From: VRUE01 sp033856275
Lineage (GTDB): Bacteria; Actinomycetota; Thermoleophilia; Solirubrobacterales; 70-9
Assembly (NCBI GenBank): GCA_033856275.1
Contig: JAWVFJ010000023.1
Coordinates: 35,137 to 99,136, forward strand
DNA length: 64,000 nucleotides
Direction of reading: 5' to 3'
Shown here: positions 1 through 8,479 of the stretch, in pieces
How the letters are laid out: every line of letters starts with the position of its first letter
Numbering within the stretch: position 1 is the stretch's first letter
Made by a program: the position numbers and the translations under genes
Notes under the pieces: generated by a model
What the model was told of the DNA's origin: nothing
The model's input: the letters and a program-made list of their open reading frames with translations, nothing else
Database searches by the model: none

Positions 1-1
1 T

Positions 2-226
2 GAGCTACGCGACGTCGGGCTCCTTCAGCTCTTTCTTGGCGCAGATCCCAAGGCGCTAGCGGAAGTTCAACTCGATGCCCACGAAAAGAGACTCCGGGAA
101 TACGAGGAGTGGACCGAGCAACTTGGACCGGAGTCTCCCGTGGGCGTCCGATTGGCCCTCGAGTCAGGCGTGGGTCACGAGCGCGAGTGGGTTCGCTTCT
201 GGCAGATGGTGGCCGAGGGAGAGTGA
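2..226 (+). CDS. PadR-family transcriptional regulator, C-terminal fragment
   Basis: The window opens inside this gene, so only its last 74 residues are visible; the frame begins at base 2 and ends with TGA at 224-226. They read as the helical C-terminal dimerisation domain (Vir_act_alpha_C type) that follows the winged helix in PadR-like repressors: LRDVGLLQLFLG near the edge, HEKRLREYEEW in the middle and REWVRFWQMVAEGE at the end. Members bind DNA as dimers and respond to small molecules. The DNA-binding half lies outside the window, so start, operator and target cannot be judged. The family call rests on the helix pattern only. Confidence 0.5.
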   Translation, partial: ELRDVGLLQLFLGADPKALAEVQLDAHEKRLREYEEWTEQLGPESPVGVRLALESGVGHEREWVRFWQMVAEGE

Positions 227-306
227 AACTAGTTGGAGCTCCGTTCACGTGGGCGGCCCCCTGCCCCCTGGGCTCACCCACTCCGCCTTAAATCCCTCTC
301 GGTCGT

Positions 307-735
307 CTATGCCCCCGTCCCCGGCCGCTGGCCGGCTGAGGACGTGTTCAGTGCCACGGCGGCGCGAATGAGCGCCTTCAACGCCTTTTCATCAATCTTG
401 TCGCCCTCATGGAAATCGATGGCACGCCTGGTGTTGCCTTCGAGGCTGGAGTTGAAGAGGCCTGAAGGGTCCTCCAACGAGGCACCTTTGGCGAAGGTCA
501 TCTTCACGACATTCTTGTACGTCTCACCGGTACAGATCATTCCGGCGTGCGACCACACCGGAACCCCTCTCCACTTCCACTCCTCGACCACTTCGGGGTC
601 AGCCTGCTTGACGATACTTCGGAGCAGAGCCAGCGTTTCGCCCCGCCAATCACCCAGCTCCTTGATTCTCGCGTCTATCAGCTGAGGGGGAGAGTCTCCT
701 CCTTTTCCCTCCTTCGAGCCGCTCTTCTTCTTCAT
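307..735 (-). CDS. DUF1801 domain protein
   Basis: A 142-residue protein starting at ATG (733-735). It matches the DUF1801 (YdhG-like) fold: an N-terminal helix (IDARIKELGDWRGETLALLR), the core signature EEWKWRGVPVWSHAGMIC, then KNVVKMTFAKGASL and a basic-acidic C-terminal helix (DEKALKALIRAAV). DUF1801 proteins are small cytosolic proteins of unknown biochemical role, often in single copies near stress or TA genes. The first 15 residues are Lys/Gly-rich and probably disordered. It stands alone on the minus strand, downstream of a TA pair, in a region rich in repeats. The family call is firm; no function is inferred. Confidence 0.8.
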   Translation of the reverse strand: MKKKSGSKEGKGGDSPPQLIDARIKELGDWRGETLALLRSIVKQADPEVVEEWKWRGVPVWSHAGMICTGETYKNVVKMTFAKGASLEDPSGLFNSSLEGNTRRAIDFHEGDKIDEKALKALIRAAVALNTSSAGQRPGTGA

Positions 736-906
736 GGCTGCTGTCGCTTTCTTCAGGTTGTCATCGCTCCCCCGTCACTTGAGTATCGCCGCCAACCGCC
801 TTGATTGCATCGCGAATCGTGTCGTGATCGGCCACCAACGTCGCAGTGTGTCGTTCCGACTGAAGCAGGTACCCACTTCGTACCCGCGCGAGAGTTCGAG
901 CGGCCT

Positions 907-1197
907 TCAAGAGCGAGCGATCGCAGCATCGGACGTCCGCGCATCGTGGAAGGCGATGACGACGACTCGATCCTCGGCCTCGATGAACATATAGACGACG
1001 ATCATCCAACCCCAGGGGCCGATCAGCGCTCGACAATCCCGCCAGACGCCGGAGAGCTGCTTGCCGGCCCGCGGGAACTCCTCCAACGTGAGCAGCGAGC
1101 GTGAGACGCGCTCCCGCGTGTCGGCGGGAAGCTGCCGGGTCTCGATCAGCTCGCGAAGCTCATCACGCGCCTGGCGCGTGACCTCGATAGTCGGCAT
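907..1197 (-). CDS. ParE/RelE-type toxin of a type II TA pair
   Basis: A 96-residue protein with the plan of the ParE/RelE plasmid-stabilisation superfamily: N-terminal strand and helix (TRQARDELRELIETRQL), a conserved Leu-rich helix (SRSLLTLEEFPRAGKQL), then beta strands with RALIGPWGWMIVVYMF and a closing RVVVIAFHDAR, where the last Arg is typical of the family. ParE toxins poison gyrase and RelE toxins cleave ribosome-bound mRNA; the sequence alone does not decide between them. The gene starts 3 bases after the antitoxin stop, so the two are co-transcribed. Length is normal for the family and no defect is seen. Confidence 0.8.
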   Translation of the reverse strand: MPTIEVTRQARDELRELIETRQLPADTRERVSRSLLTLEEFPRAGKQLSGVWRDCRALIGPWGWMIVVYMFIEAEDRVVVIAFHDARTSDAAIARS

Positions 1198-1200
1198 CGG

Positions 1201-1458
1201 CTACAGCTCGGAGAGCGGCACCGTTTCACCGCGCCGAGCCTGCTCGATGGACTCCTGCGCCCGCTCCCAGGCCCCAGGAATCCCGTCGAGGATTTCAGTG
1301 ATCCGCGAGGCATCCGGATCGGCTTCATCGAGTGCGCTGGAGAGGAGCGAGCGCGCCAAGGTGCCCTCCTGAACGTGCGTGCGCTCCGCAAGGCTCTCAA
1401 GCTTGCGCGCGTAATCTGGCTCGAGGGTGACGTTGATACGGCGATTGCGCTCGGCCAT
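1201..1458 (-). CDS. Ribbon-helix-helix antitoxin (ParD-like)
   Basis: The reading frame is open far upstream, but the start at ATG 1456-1458 gives an 85-residue protein with a clean ribbon-helix-helix N terminus: the strand RINVTLEPDYARKLESLAER is followed by HVQEGTLARSLLSSALDEA. The C-terminal half (ITEILDGIPGAWERAQESIEQARRG) should be the toxin-wrapping tail. Antitoxins of this kind neutralise the toxin and repress their own operon through the RHH domain. The order antitoxin-toxin with a 3-base gap is the classical arrangement. Upstream in-frame codons translate repeat R1 and are not protein. Confidence 0.75.
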   Translation of the reverse strand: MAERNRRINVTLEPDYARKLESLAERTHVQEGTLARSLLSSALDEADPDASRITEILDGIPGAWERAQESIEQARRGETVPLSEL

Positions 1459-1633
1459 GGCCCAAAGGGTACACGCAAGGGCACATGGCGTACGCGCTGA
1501 CGATCGCGCTAGTCCGGACTCATGGCGGACCACAAGCACAAACGGCCCAAGCACCGCCGGAGCAGTTGCCTTCTCTGCAAGCCACACGCTGGCCGCGGTT
1601 AAGAACACTCTCGTGATCCACGCCCCATGGCAA

Positions 1634-1757
1634 CTTCGGGTTATGAGCCCGAGCCTGGGGTCCCGCTGGACTAAGTGGGGCACGATTTCGAGCGGTTCTC
1701 GCGAGATCGAGATCGGCTGGGATCTATGGGGCACCTTGCCCCATTTCTTGCCCCAGC
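1634..1757. repeat. att-arm repeat R1 with trace of tRNA-fMet
   Basis: Bases 1634-1652 match the anticodon arm of tRNA-fMet (20476-20549). They continue into an arm sequence shared with R2, R3 and R4 (GGACTAAGTGGGGCACG, then GCGAGATCGAGATCGGCTGG) and end with two TTGCCCCA units. The 3' end of the tRNA copy is lost here, so this is the most eroded of the footprints. The remaining gap between the antitoxin and leuA (1459-1633 and 1758-1846) shows no gene. Confidence 0.65.
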
Positions 1758-1846
1758 CAGGAACCGAGAGCCTGCCGGCCAAGCCTCCACAAGCTTCCGG
1801 TTCCAAGCCGACAGGGCTGACCCGGCCAGGCGATGCCAATCGCTTC

Positions 1847-3589
1847 TCACCTCGGCTTCAACGGTGAGCTCGCTTTCTGCCAGCACCGGAGGACGCGTCC
1901 GGCGAGACGGTCGAGCGGTCCCGGGATGCGAGTCACCGCCGAGAGAACCGCGTCGAAATTTGCCTTTGCGGTGTCGGTGTCTTCACCCACGCCCCAGGCC
2001 GTGTCGTCGCCGATGCTCAGCTTCACGTATGAGATCGCCTTCGCGTCGGTCCCGTCGCTGAGCGTCTGCTGTTGGTAGTCGCGGACCTTGATCGTTATGT
2101 CCAGCAGGTGCTCGATCGCGTGAGTGAATGCGGCAATCGTGCCATTCCCCTCCCCCGCGATCGGCACCAGCTCGCTGCCGCACTGGAGCGTCGCCTCAAG
2201 CGCCGAGATGTGGTCCCTGTCGTTGCTGGTGACGGCGTGACTGACCAGCGCCGCGTCGGGATGCCCCATGTACTCGCGCCGGAACAGCTTGATGAGCTGC
2301 TCGGCGGTGATTTCGGCGTTGGACGCATCGACTTCCCGCTGGACGACGCGGGAGAACTCGATCTGCAGCAGGCGGGGAAGTTCGAGGTCGTGCTCGGCCC
2401 GCATGATGTAAGCGACGCCGCCCTTGCCCGACTGCGAGTTCACGCGCACGGCCTCGTCGTAGTTGCGGCCGACGTCCTTCGGGTCGAAGGGCAGATAAGG
2501 CACGTCCCAGATCGCATTTTCAGGGTCCGGCAGCTCCCCCATCGCCTCCATGCCCTTCTTGATCGCGTCCTGGTGGGAACCCGAGAACGCCGTGTAGACG
2601 AGGTCGCCGACGTAGGGATGGCGCTCGCCAATCGGCATCCGGTTGCAGAATTCGACGTCCCGGCGAACCTCGTTGATCCGCGAGAAGTCGAGCTCGGGAT
2701 CGACCCCCTGGGTCATCAGGTTCAGCGCCAGGGTGACGAGATCGACATTCCCGGTGCGCTCACCATTGCCGAACAGAGTGCCCTCGACCCGTTCGGCCCC
2801 GGCCATCAGGGCCAGCTCCGTCGCGGCGACCGCGGTGCCGCGGTCGTTGTGCGGATGCAGGCTGATGATCACCGAGTCCCGGCGCGAGACGTTGCGGCAG
2901 AACCACTCGATCACGTCGGCGTGGAGGTTCGGCGTCGAGAGCTCAACCGTGGCGGGAAGGTTGAGGATCAGCTTTCGCTCCGGCGTCGGCTCGAAGACAT
3001 CCATCACCGCCTCGCACACCTCAAGCGCGTAGTCGGGCTCAGTCGCAGTGAAGCTCTCAGGCGTGTACTCGAAGCGGATGTCCTGGTCGGGCCGCTGTTC
3101 GGCCAGCTCCCGGCAAAGCTTCGCTCCCTCGACGGCGATTTCGCGAACGCCGGCGCGATCCAGCTTGAACACCACCCGCCGCTGGGTGGTCGAGGTCGAG
3201 TTGTAGAGGTGGACGATCGCCCGGGGCAGCCCGTCGAGGCTCTCGAAGGTCTTGGCGATCAGCTCCTCGCGCGCCTGCGTCAGCACCATCACCGTCACGT
3301 CGCTGGGAATCAGTTCCTCGGTCGCGAGGATTCGCATGAACTCGAACTCTGCCTCTGCCGCGGCGGGAAAGCCGACCTCGACCTCCTTCAGGCCGACGCG
3401 ATTCACCAGTACGTCGAACAGGCGTCGCTTGCGGTCCGTGTCCATCGGCGGGTCCAGCGCCTGGTTGCCGTCTCGAAGGTCAACACTCGCCCAGATCGGC
3501 GCGGCGGTGATACGCCTATCCGGCCAGGTCCGCTCCGGTAGCTCGACCCGTGGGTAGGGCGCGTACTTATGGAATGGCATCGATGACAC
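1847..3589 (-). CDS. leuA: 2-isopropylmalate synthase, actinobacterial type
   Basis: Catalyses the first committed step of leucine synthesis: acetyl-CoA plus 2-oxoisovalerate to 2-isopropylmalate. The protein (about 580 residues) has the HMGL-like TIM barrel with the metal-binding VDLRDGNQAL start and the HPHNDRGTAVAATELAL catalytic segment, NGERTGNVDLV, and the C-terminal LeuA dimer/regulatory domain (ISYVKLSIGDDTAWGVGEDTD) that binds leucine for feedback inhibition. Length fits the long actinobacterial form. GTG at 3587-3589 is preferred because an AGGAGG (minus strand, 3595-3600) lies 5 bases upstream; ATG 3580 and GTG 3595 are alternatives. A leader peptide rich in leucine precedes it. 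It sits alone, without leuB/leuCD, inside the repeat-flanked accessory region. Confidence 0.95.
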   Translation of the reverse strand: MSSMPFHKYAPYPRVELPERTWPDRRITAAPIWASVDLRDGNQALDPPMDTDRKRRLFDVLVNRVGLKEVEVGFPAAAEAEFEFMRILATEELIPSDVTVMVLTQAREELIAKTFESLDGLPRAIVHLYNSTSTTQRRVVFKLDRAGVREIAVEGAKLCRELAEQRPDQDIRFEYTPESFTATEPDYALEVCEAVMDVFEPTPERKLILNLPATVELSTPNLHADVIEWFCRNVSRRDSVIISLHPHNDRGTAVAATELALMAGAERVEGTLFGNGERTGNVDLVTLALNLMTQGVDPELDFSRINEVRRDVEFCNRMPIGERHPYVGDLVYTAFSGSHQDAIKKGMEAMGELPDPENAIWDVPYLPFDPKDVGRNYDEAVRVNSQSGKGGVAYIMRAEHDLELPRLLQIEFSRVVQREVDASNAEITAEQLIKLFRREYMGHPDAALVSHAVTSNDRDHISALEATLQCGSELVPIAGEGNGTIAAFTHAIEHLLDITIKVRDYQQQTLSDGTDAKAISYVKLSIGDDTAWGVGEDTDTAKANFDAVLSAVTRIPGPLDRLAGRVLRCWQKASSPLKPR

Positions 3590-3656
3590 AGCCACCTCCT
3601 GCTCGCAATTTCGCTTCTTCTCCGTGCTGTTCTCGCGGCTCAGCGGCCGCCACGCG

Positions 3657-3719
3657 TTATTCCCCCCGAGGGGGGAGGAGGAGAAGTCGAAGTGAGGAGC
3701 AGTACATCGAGGTCAGCAT
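3657..3719 (-). CDS. Leucine leader peptide upstream of leuA
   Basis: A 20-codon ORF (ATG 3719 to TAA 3657; an inner ATG at 3707 gives 16 codons) reads MLTSMYCSSLRLLLLPPRGE. Five of the last eleven residues are leucine, and the codons for PPRG form half of a CCCCCC/GGGGGG hairpin. The stop lies about 65 bases before the leuA start. A second hairpin (GCGGC/GCCGC) lies between them. This is the layout of a translation-dependent leucine sensor: ribosome stalling on Leu codons would alter folding downstream. The peptide is seen directly; the regulatory role is inferred from position and composition. Confidence 0.7.
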   Translation of the reverse strand: MLTSMYCSSLRLLLLPPRGE

Positions 3720-3913
3720 ACACCGGCGCCAACCCCAATCTATGGCGAAGGCGGCTCTGGTAGCCGCTTTCGGAGCTCGCGTGATATTGGCCGTCACAAA
3801 GGTGAGGGTCCCTGTCTTGACGGGTACTGGAAGTTCCGGGCGGGCGAAGATCGCGTCTGAGCAGGCGGGGAAAGCGGTCCCTTCCCAACCACCTGTCAGA
3901 GAAAGAGGAGTTC

Positions 3914-4947
3914 ATGAGAGCCACCGTCATGCACAGCGCCGGGGACGTCCGCATCGAGGATGTTCCCGACGCCAAGTTGGTCGACCCGACCGACGCCCTG
4001 ATCCGCGTCACCCGCGCCTGCATCTGCGGCAGCGACCTTTGGCCCTACAAGAACATGGAGGCCACCGATGGCGGCCGCCCGATGGGCCACGAGGCGATTG
4101 GCGTGGTCGAAGAGATCGGAACCGAGGTGAGCACGGTGAAGCCCGGCGACCTCGTCGTGATGCCGTTTGCCTTCTCGGACGGCACCTGTCTCTTTTGCGA
4201 GGACGGCTTGCAGACCGAGTGCGTCCACGGCGGCTTCTTCGGCAACGCCGATGTCGGTGGCGCCCAGGCTGAGGCGCTCCGCATCCCGCAGGCCGATGGA
4301 ACCCTCTACCCGCTCTCGGCCGACCCCGACGAGGCGCTGATGCCATCTCTCCTGACGCTCTCAGACGTGCTCGGCACCGGACACCACGCGGCGGTCGTGG
4401 CCGGGGTCGGACCCGGAAAGAAGGTCGCGGTCGTCGGCGACGGCGCGGTTGGTCTCTGCGGCGTCATCGCCGCTAAACGCCTCGGCGCCGAGCAGATCGT
4501 GATCCTCGGCCGCCACGAGGGACGCACCGACCTGGCGCGCGAGTTCGGAGCGACGGACGTGGTCGCCGAGCGGGGCGCGGAGGGAGTCGAGCGGGTCCGT
4601 GAGCTGACCGACGGGTTCGGCGCCCACTCGGTGCTGGAGTGCGTCGGCCTGGATCAGTCCACCCAGACGGCAATCGAAATCGCCCGCCCCGGTGGCGCGA
4701 TCGGGCGCGTCGGCGTCCCCAGAGCGAGACGATGCCGGGCGGACAAGCCTCCTTCTACGGCAACGTCACGATCGGCGGCGGCCCGGCCCCCGTCCGCGCC
4801 TACATCGAGGAGTTGCTTCCCGGCATCCTCGACGGCACGATCGAACCGGGCCGGGTCTTCGACCGCACCGTGGACCTCGACGGCGTTCCCGACGGCTACC
4901 GGGCGATGGACGAGCGCGAGGCGTTGAAGGTGATGGTCGAACCGTGA
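3914..4947 (+). pseudogene. Zn-dependent alcohol dehydrogenase, frameshifted
   Basis: A medium-chain (MDR) Zn-dependent dehydrogenase of about 344 residues: GroES-like half with ACICGSDLWPYK (catalytic Zn), GHEAIGVVEEIG, a structural Cys cluster (DGTCLFCEDGLQTEC), and a Rossmann half (VAVVGDGAVGLCGVIAAKRLGA). The frame breaks near 4719-4722: the intact family sequence would read GVPQSETMPGG, and one C is missing from the CCCC run, so frame 1 runs into an unrelated tail while the true C terminus (ASFYGNVTIGGG to ALKVMVEP) continues one frame over to TGA 4947. RBS GAGGAG precedes ATG 3914. This is either a real frameshift or a homopolymer sequencing error; all else is intact. The cupin gene follows 60 bases on. 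Confidence 0.85.
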
Positions 4948-5007
4948 CGCCAGCCTTCGCCCCCTCGCACCGCCTGAACGGCGATCCCGACCACCAAGGA
5001 GCGCAGA

Positions 5008-5409
5008 ATGAAGATCACGAAGAACTCGCTGGAGACCAACGTCGGTCCAAGCGACTGGTTCACCGGCACCGTCTACATCGACACGGTGGCGACGGCGGCA
5101 GAGCCTTCGCGGCTGGCGGCGGCCAACGTCCACTTCACCCCTGGCGCTCGCACGGCCTGGCACACCCACCCCTTCGGGCAGACGATCTTCGTCACCGAGG
5201 GCTTGGGGCTGTGCCAGCGAGAGGGCGGGCCGATCGAGGTCATCCGGCCTGGCGACCGCGTCTACTTCGAGCCAGACGAGAACCACTGGCATGGCGCGAC
5301 CGCCGATCGCTTCATGACCCATCTTGCGATGCAGGAGGTAGACGACTCGGGCAGCCCGGTCACCTGGGGCGAGCACGTAAGCGATGAGGAATATGCGGAC
5401 GATGCTTAG
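5008..5409 (+). CDS. Cupin domain protein
   Basis: A 133-residue single-domain cupin. Motif 1 is complete (HFTPGARTAWHTHPFGQTIF with two His, then ENG-like EGLGLCQREGG) and motif 2 is GDRVYFEPDENHWHGA, so the metal ligands His, His, Glu/Gln and His are present. Proteins of this wording are annotated as cupins near carboxymuconolactone decarboxylases, and some relatives act as hydroxynitrile lyases or quercetinase-like enzymes; the substrate here cannot be told. AAGGAG sits 8 bases before ATG 5008. It follows the frameshifted dehydrogenase and precedes an SDR remnant, so it was probably part of a redox operon now decaying. Confidence 0.8.
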   Translation: MKITKNSLETNVGPSDWFTGTVYIDTVATAAEPSRLAAANVHFTPGARTAWHTHPFGQTIFVTEGLGLCQREGGPIEVIRPGDRVYFEPDENHWHGATADRFMTHLAMQEVDDSGSPVTWGEHVSDEEYADDA

Positions 5410-5440
5410 GGCTCGACGCGCGGAAGGTGGACAGATTGGG

Positions 5441-5678
5441 ATGACCCGAAAGGTTCTTATCACCGGCGCAAGCTCCGGAATCGGCAACGCACAGTGCGTC
5501 ACGGCGATCAACCAGGAGGTGATCCGGCGGCCATTCCTGATCGACCCTTGACAAGGGCGCCAGGCTGATCGCCGACAAGATCGAGAGCGGCGCCAGCACC
5601 TCAACGATCCCGGTCTTCAAAGTGCTCCCGACCGCTGTGGTCGCGAAGGTCCCAGCGACCGAACACCCCGACGGCTGA
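5441..5678 (+). pseudogene. Short-chain dehydrogenase remnant (internal deletion)
   Basis: Starts with a perfect SDR N terminus (TRKVLITGASSGIG, the NAD(P)-binding glycine motif). After about 20 residues it jumps to unrelated sequence and stops at TGA 5549-5551. In another frame the final SDR helix can be read (ARLIADKIESGAST with IPVFKVLP after it), ending at TGA 5676-5678. About 200 codons of the middle, including the YxxxK active site, are gone. This is a deletion scar of a gene that once followed the cupin. Confidence 0.75.
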
Positions 5679-5695
5679 CGGCCGGTCCGGGCCGC

Positions 5696-6264
5696 CTAGG
5701 CCGAGTGCTTCAGCGCCCGCTCGGGCAGCGAGACTGTGATCAGCTCGGCGATCCGCTCAGGGTCTTCCAAGGGCGGCATATGCCCCAACCCCGGGACCAA
5801 GGTGTGTCCGAGCGCTTGGGACGGCGGCGGCGCGGCGTCGGTGTCGGGGAGGAAACAGGCGAGCGCGGTGCCCGCGGCCATCACCACAGTCAGCGCCCCG
5901 AAGGTGAGCGAGCGAGGGTTGGCGGCGAACTGGACCGCGGCGCCGGTCAACAGCGCGCCCAAGGCCAGGCCTCCGACCGGCGCCGTGCTGCCGATGACAC
6001 CCCCGAGCGCAGGGCGGTCGACGGGCGACAGCTCGACGATCTCGGCAGTGAAGGCGCTCGTCGCCGCCCCCGTCGCAAACCCCAGCACCGCGCGGGCGGC
6101 GGTCACCCCACCGACGTCGCCAGCAAGCAGAAACGCGTCGGCCTCGAACCCCACTTGTCCTGCAGCTCGACGAGCATCGGGGTCGGCGCGCCGGCCGCGA
6201 GGTAGAGGGAAGCGAAGGCGATCGCCGCCCCGGCGAACCCGGCCTTTCGGGACGGGGAGGGCAT
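5696..6264 (-). pseudogene. Scrambled MFS transporter / alpha-beta hydrolase remnant
   Basis: From ATG 6264 one frame reads an MFS N terminus (AGFAGAAIAFASLYLAAGAP, then PMLVELQDKWG). A frameshift leads to GFEADAFLLAGD, then a deletion to transmembrane segments from the middle of an MFS protein (ALGGVIGSTAPVGGLALGAL, LTFGALTVVMAAGTALACFL). The last 35 residues (VPGLGHMPPLEDPERIAELI) are the C terminus of an alpha/beta hydrolase, with the GHMPPLEDP wording around its catalytic His. Two unrelated genes are thus joined and truncated. It is not functional as either protein. Confidence 0.7.
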
Positions 6265-6269
6265 GCGGC

Positions 6270-7013
6270 TCAGATCGCCCTCCGACCGCCGTCGGCGGCG
6301 ACGGTAGTCCCAGTGATGTAGCTCGCTTGCGGAGAGACGAGAAAGGCGACGACATCGGCGATCTCCTCGGGTTGTGAGGCGCGATTCATCGGCGTGGTTT
6401 CTCCGAGCGCCGTGATGAACTCCGGTCCCGAGGGTGATGGCGTGTAGACGGGTCCTGGGGCGATGGCGTTGACATGCACGCCGCTCGCGCTGTACTCCGC
6501 GGCCCAGGCACGCGTCATCGCCTCAAGCGACGCCTTCGTCGCGCCGTAGGCCGCGCCCCCCACGAGGCCCACGCCACCAGCCATGCTGCTTACGCTGACG
6601 ATGCTGCCATGGCCCCTGGCAGCCATCCCGGGAGCGATCGCCGCTACAAGGGAGAACGGCGCACGAACGTTGCTGGCGAACATCTTGTCGAACGAGGAGA
6701 CGTCGAACTCTGCGGTCGGGCCGAAGAGCGCGATCCCGGCATTGTTGATCAGGATGTCGACCTCGCCGACGTCGCTCGCCAGGCGCTTCACGTCGGCGGC
6801 GTCGCCCAGGTCGGCAGCGATGAAGCTGGCTTTGCCCCCAGCGGCAGTGATCTCCTGGACCGTCTCGGCGCCGCGGGCGCCGTCGCGTCCGTGAACAAGG
6901 ACCTCGGCCCCGTCCCGGGCCAGCTGCAACGCGACCGCGCGACCGATGCCCGACGTCGCGCCCGTCACCAGCGCCCGTTGCCCTTCGAGGTTGCTTCGCG
7001 TCATGGTTGACAT
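6270..7013 (-). CDS. SDR-family oxidoreductase
   Basis: A complete 247-residue classical short-chain dehydrogenase. It has the TGATSGIG cofactor loop, the D-x-x-D-like AADLGD, NNAG (VDILINNAG), Ser in SIVSVSSMAG, the catalytic YxxxK (AAYGATKASLEAM) and the C-terminal SYITGTTVAADGG typical of FabG-like enzymes. HGRDG after the first strand suggests NADP preference. The substrate is unknown. It is divergent from a PucR-type regulator (start 7094) with an 80-base shared intergenic region, which suggests regulation by that protein. It is the only intact enzyme among the decaying genes of 3.9-6.3 kb. Confidence 0.88.
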   Translation of the reverse strand: MSTMTRSNLEGQRALVTGATSGIGRAVALQLARDGAEVLVHGRDGARGAETVQEITAAGGKASFIAADLGDAADVKRLASDVGEVDILINNAGIALFGPTAEFDVSSFDKMFASNVRAPFSLVAAIAPGMAARGHGSIVSVSSMAGGVGLVGGAAYGATKASLEAMTRAWAAEYSASGVHVNAIAPGPVYTPSPSGPEFITALGETTPMNRASQPEEIADVVAFLVSPQASYITGTTVAADGGRRAI

Positions 7014-7093
7014 TGCTGCTCCTTTCGTTTTGGTACAAGCAGCGTGCCAGCCAGCGCGTGTCCTGGCATTAGCGAGAGTTCTAATTTTTCCTG

Positions 7094-8428
7094 GTGTCTT
7101 ATGTACGATCCTCTAAGGTCATGGAAGAGCGTACGCAGGGCTCCGAGCAGCTACCAGTCAGGCGCGATCACAGACACGCGATGCGCCGCGTAGGTGAGGC
7201 ACTCGCCAGCCGATACACCGAGATCGGCCAGGCGATCGCCGCGCGAATCCTCGACGAGATTCCCGACTACAGGGACGCCGCGCCCGACCTGATCAACGAT
7301 CTTCGCACCGGCGCAACCGCGACCGCCGAGGTGCTCGCGCGAACGCTCGCCGAGGGCTCGACGGTACGCCGCGAGGACCTCGGGTTCTTGCGCGAGCTAG
7401 CGACGCGGCGCGTGCGCCAAGGGGTCAGCCTCGAGGTGTTCGTCCACGCCTACCGCGTCGCGCTGCTCGCCTACTGGGACGCATGCACCGAAGAAGCCAC
7501 GCGCCTAAGGATCTCCCGAGCAGCCGGCTTCGCGCTCGCAAGCTCGGCGATCGAGGCAATCGACACCATCACGACTCAGGCCACCGAGGCTTACCTGCGC
7601 GAAGAAACCCGCATCAGGACGCAGAGCGGGCGGGCGGCCCGCGACCTAGTCGAGCGCCTCATCAATGGCCAGCCAATCGACCCTAGCCGGCGCCATCCCG
7701 CCGCGCCAGGACTGGATCCGACCGGACAGCTCCTTACTGTCGTCGGAAGGATCGAGCAGACGACGCTTGCAGTCGGCGACGCACTCCCACTCGCCAGGGA
7801 CACGCTCGAGGAGAGCATGTCGCTCGGGACCGTCAGGCCCCTCACGACGATCCGCCACGGAGAGTTCGTCCTCATCTCGGCCGTAACCTCGCCGAGCGAC
7901 AAGATCGCAACCCTTCGCGCCGCACGCCGACGAACCGTCGAAGAACACAATCTCGACGTCCGCTACGGCATCAGCGTTCCCTCTCAGGGCTTCGCGAGCG
8001 TGCAGCAGGCTTACCGCGAAGCAACGCTCTCGCTGTCGTACACGTCGGCAAGCAGGCCGATCGTGTCGCTCGACGAACTGTCATCGCTCGAGTGTGCCGC
8101 GATCGGCGCCACCGCCACCGCCAAGGCCGTGATCGCCGCCAAGGGCAACAGGCTACGAGCGCTCTCACACGACGATCTCGCCGCAGCGGTCGAAACGATC
8201 CGCGCCTTCTCCAACGCCGACCTCAGCGTCACCAAAGCCGCCGAACAGATGAACGTCCACGCCAACACCGTGCGCTACCGACTCCAAAAAATCGCCACGA
8301 AGACCGGCCACGACCCGCGGACGTTCGCGGGCCTCGTCGACCTGATCTGCATCCTTGAGATGACCGACGACGAGCACCAACCCGAAGCGGAGGAAGACGA
8401 CCAAGGCAACCTCGCATCCGGCGTCTAG
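7094..8428 (+). CDS. PucR/CdaR-type transcriptional regulator
   Basis: A 444-residue regulator. The N-terminal half (RRVGEALASRYTEIGQAIAA onward, about residues 30-180) looks like the all-helical RsbR-D-like sensor common in these proteins. A GGDEF-like middle domain follows (VGRIEQTTLAVGDALPLARD to YGISVPSQGF), and the C terminus is the PucR helix-turn-helix (DLSVTKAAEQMNVHANTVRYRLQKI). ATG at 7121 is an alternative start. It is divergent from the SDR gene and may control it or the neighbouring redox genes; the effector is unknown. The gene ends immediately before the S1 repeat. Confidence 0.82.
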   Translation: MSYVRSSKVMEERTQGSEQLPVRRDHRHAMRRVGEALASRYTEIGQAIAARILDEIPDYRDAAPDLINDLRTGATATAEVLARTLAEGSTVRREDLGFLRELATRRVRQGVSLEVFVHAYRVALLAYWDACTEEATRLRISRAAGFALASSAIEAIDTITTQATEAYLREETRIRTQSGRAARDLVERLINGQPIDPSRRHPAAPGLDPTGQLLTVVGRIEQTTLAVGDALPLARDTLEESMSLGTVRPLTTIRHGEFVLISAVTSPSDKIATLRAARRRTVEEHNLDVRYGISVPSQGFASVQQAYREATLSLSYTSASRPIVSLDELSSLECAAIGATATAKAVIAAKGNRLRALSHDDLAAAVETIRAFSNADLSVTKAAEQMNVHANTVRYRLQKIATKTGHDPRTFAGLVDLICILEMTDDEHQPEAEEDDQGNLASGV

Positions 8429-8479
8429 CGTTCAGCGACGGTGCTGTGGCGTGAGGTTCACGAGGGAAGGCTGGAGCTG

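Noticed and set aside
753..1036. Small minus-strand ORFs downstream of the ParE-like toxin
   Set aside because: One frame has a plausible tail (VADHDTIRDAIKAVGG) but its N-terminal half is the toxin gene in another frame; no start or RBS supports it.
2072..3541. 489-codon plus-strand ORF opposite leuA
   Set aside because: Shadow of leuA; no recognisable domain, and leuA motifs cover the same bases.
4654..5604. 316-codon minus-strand ORF across the dehydrogenase and cupin genes
   Set aside because: Covers two genes with good motifs on the other strand and shows no domain itself.
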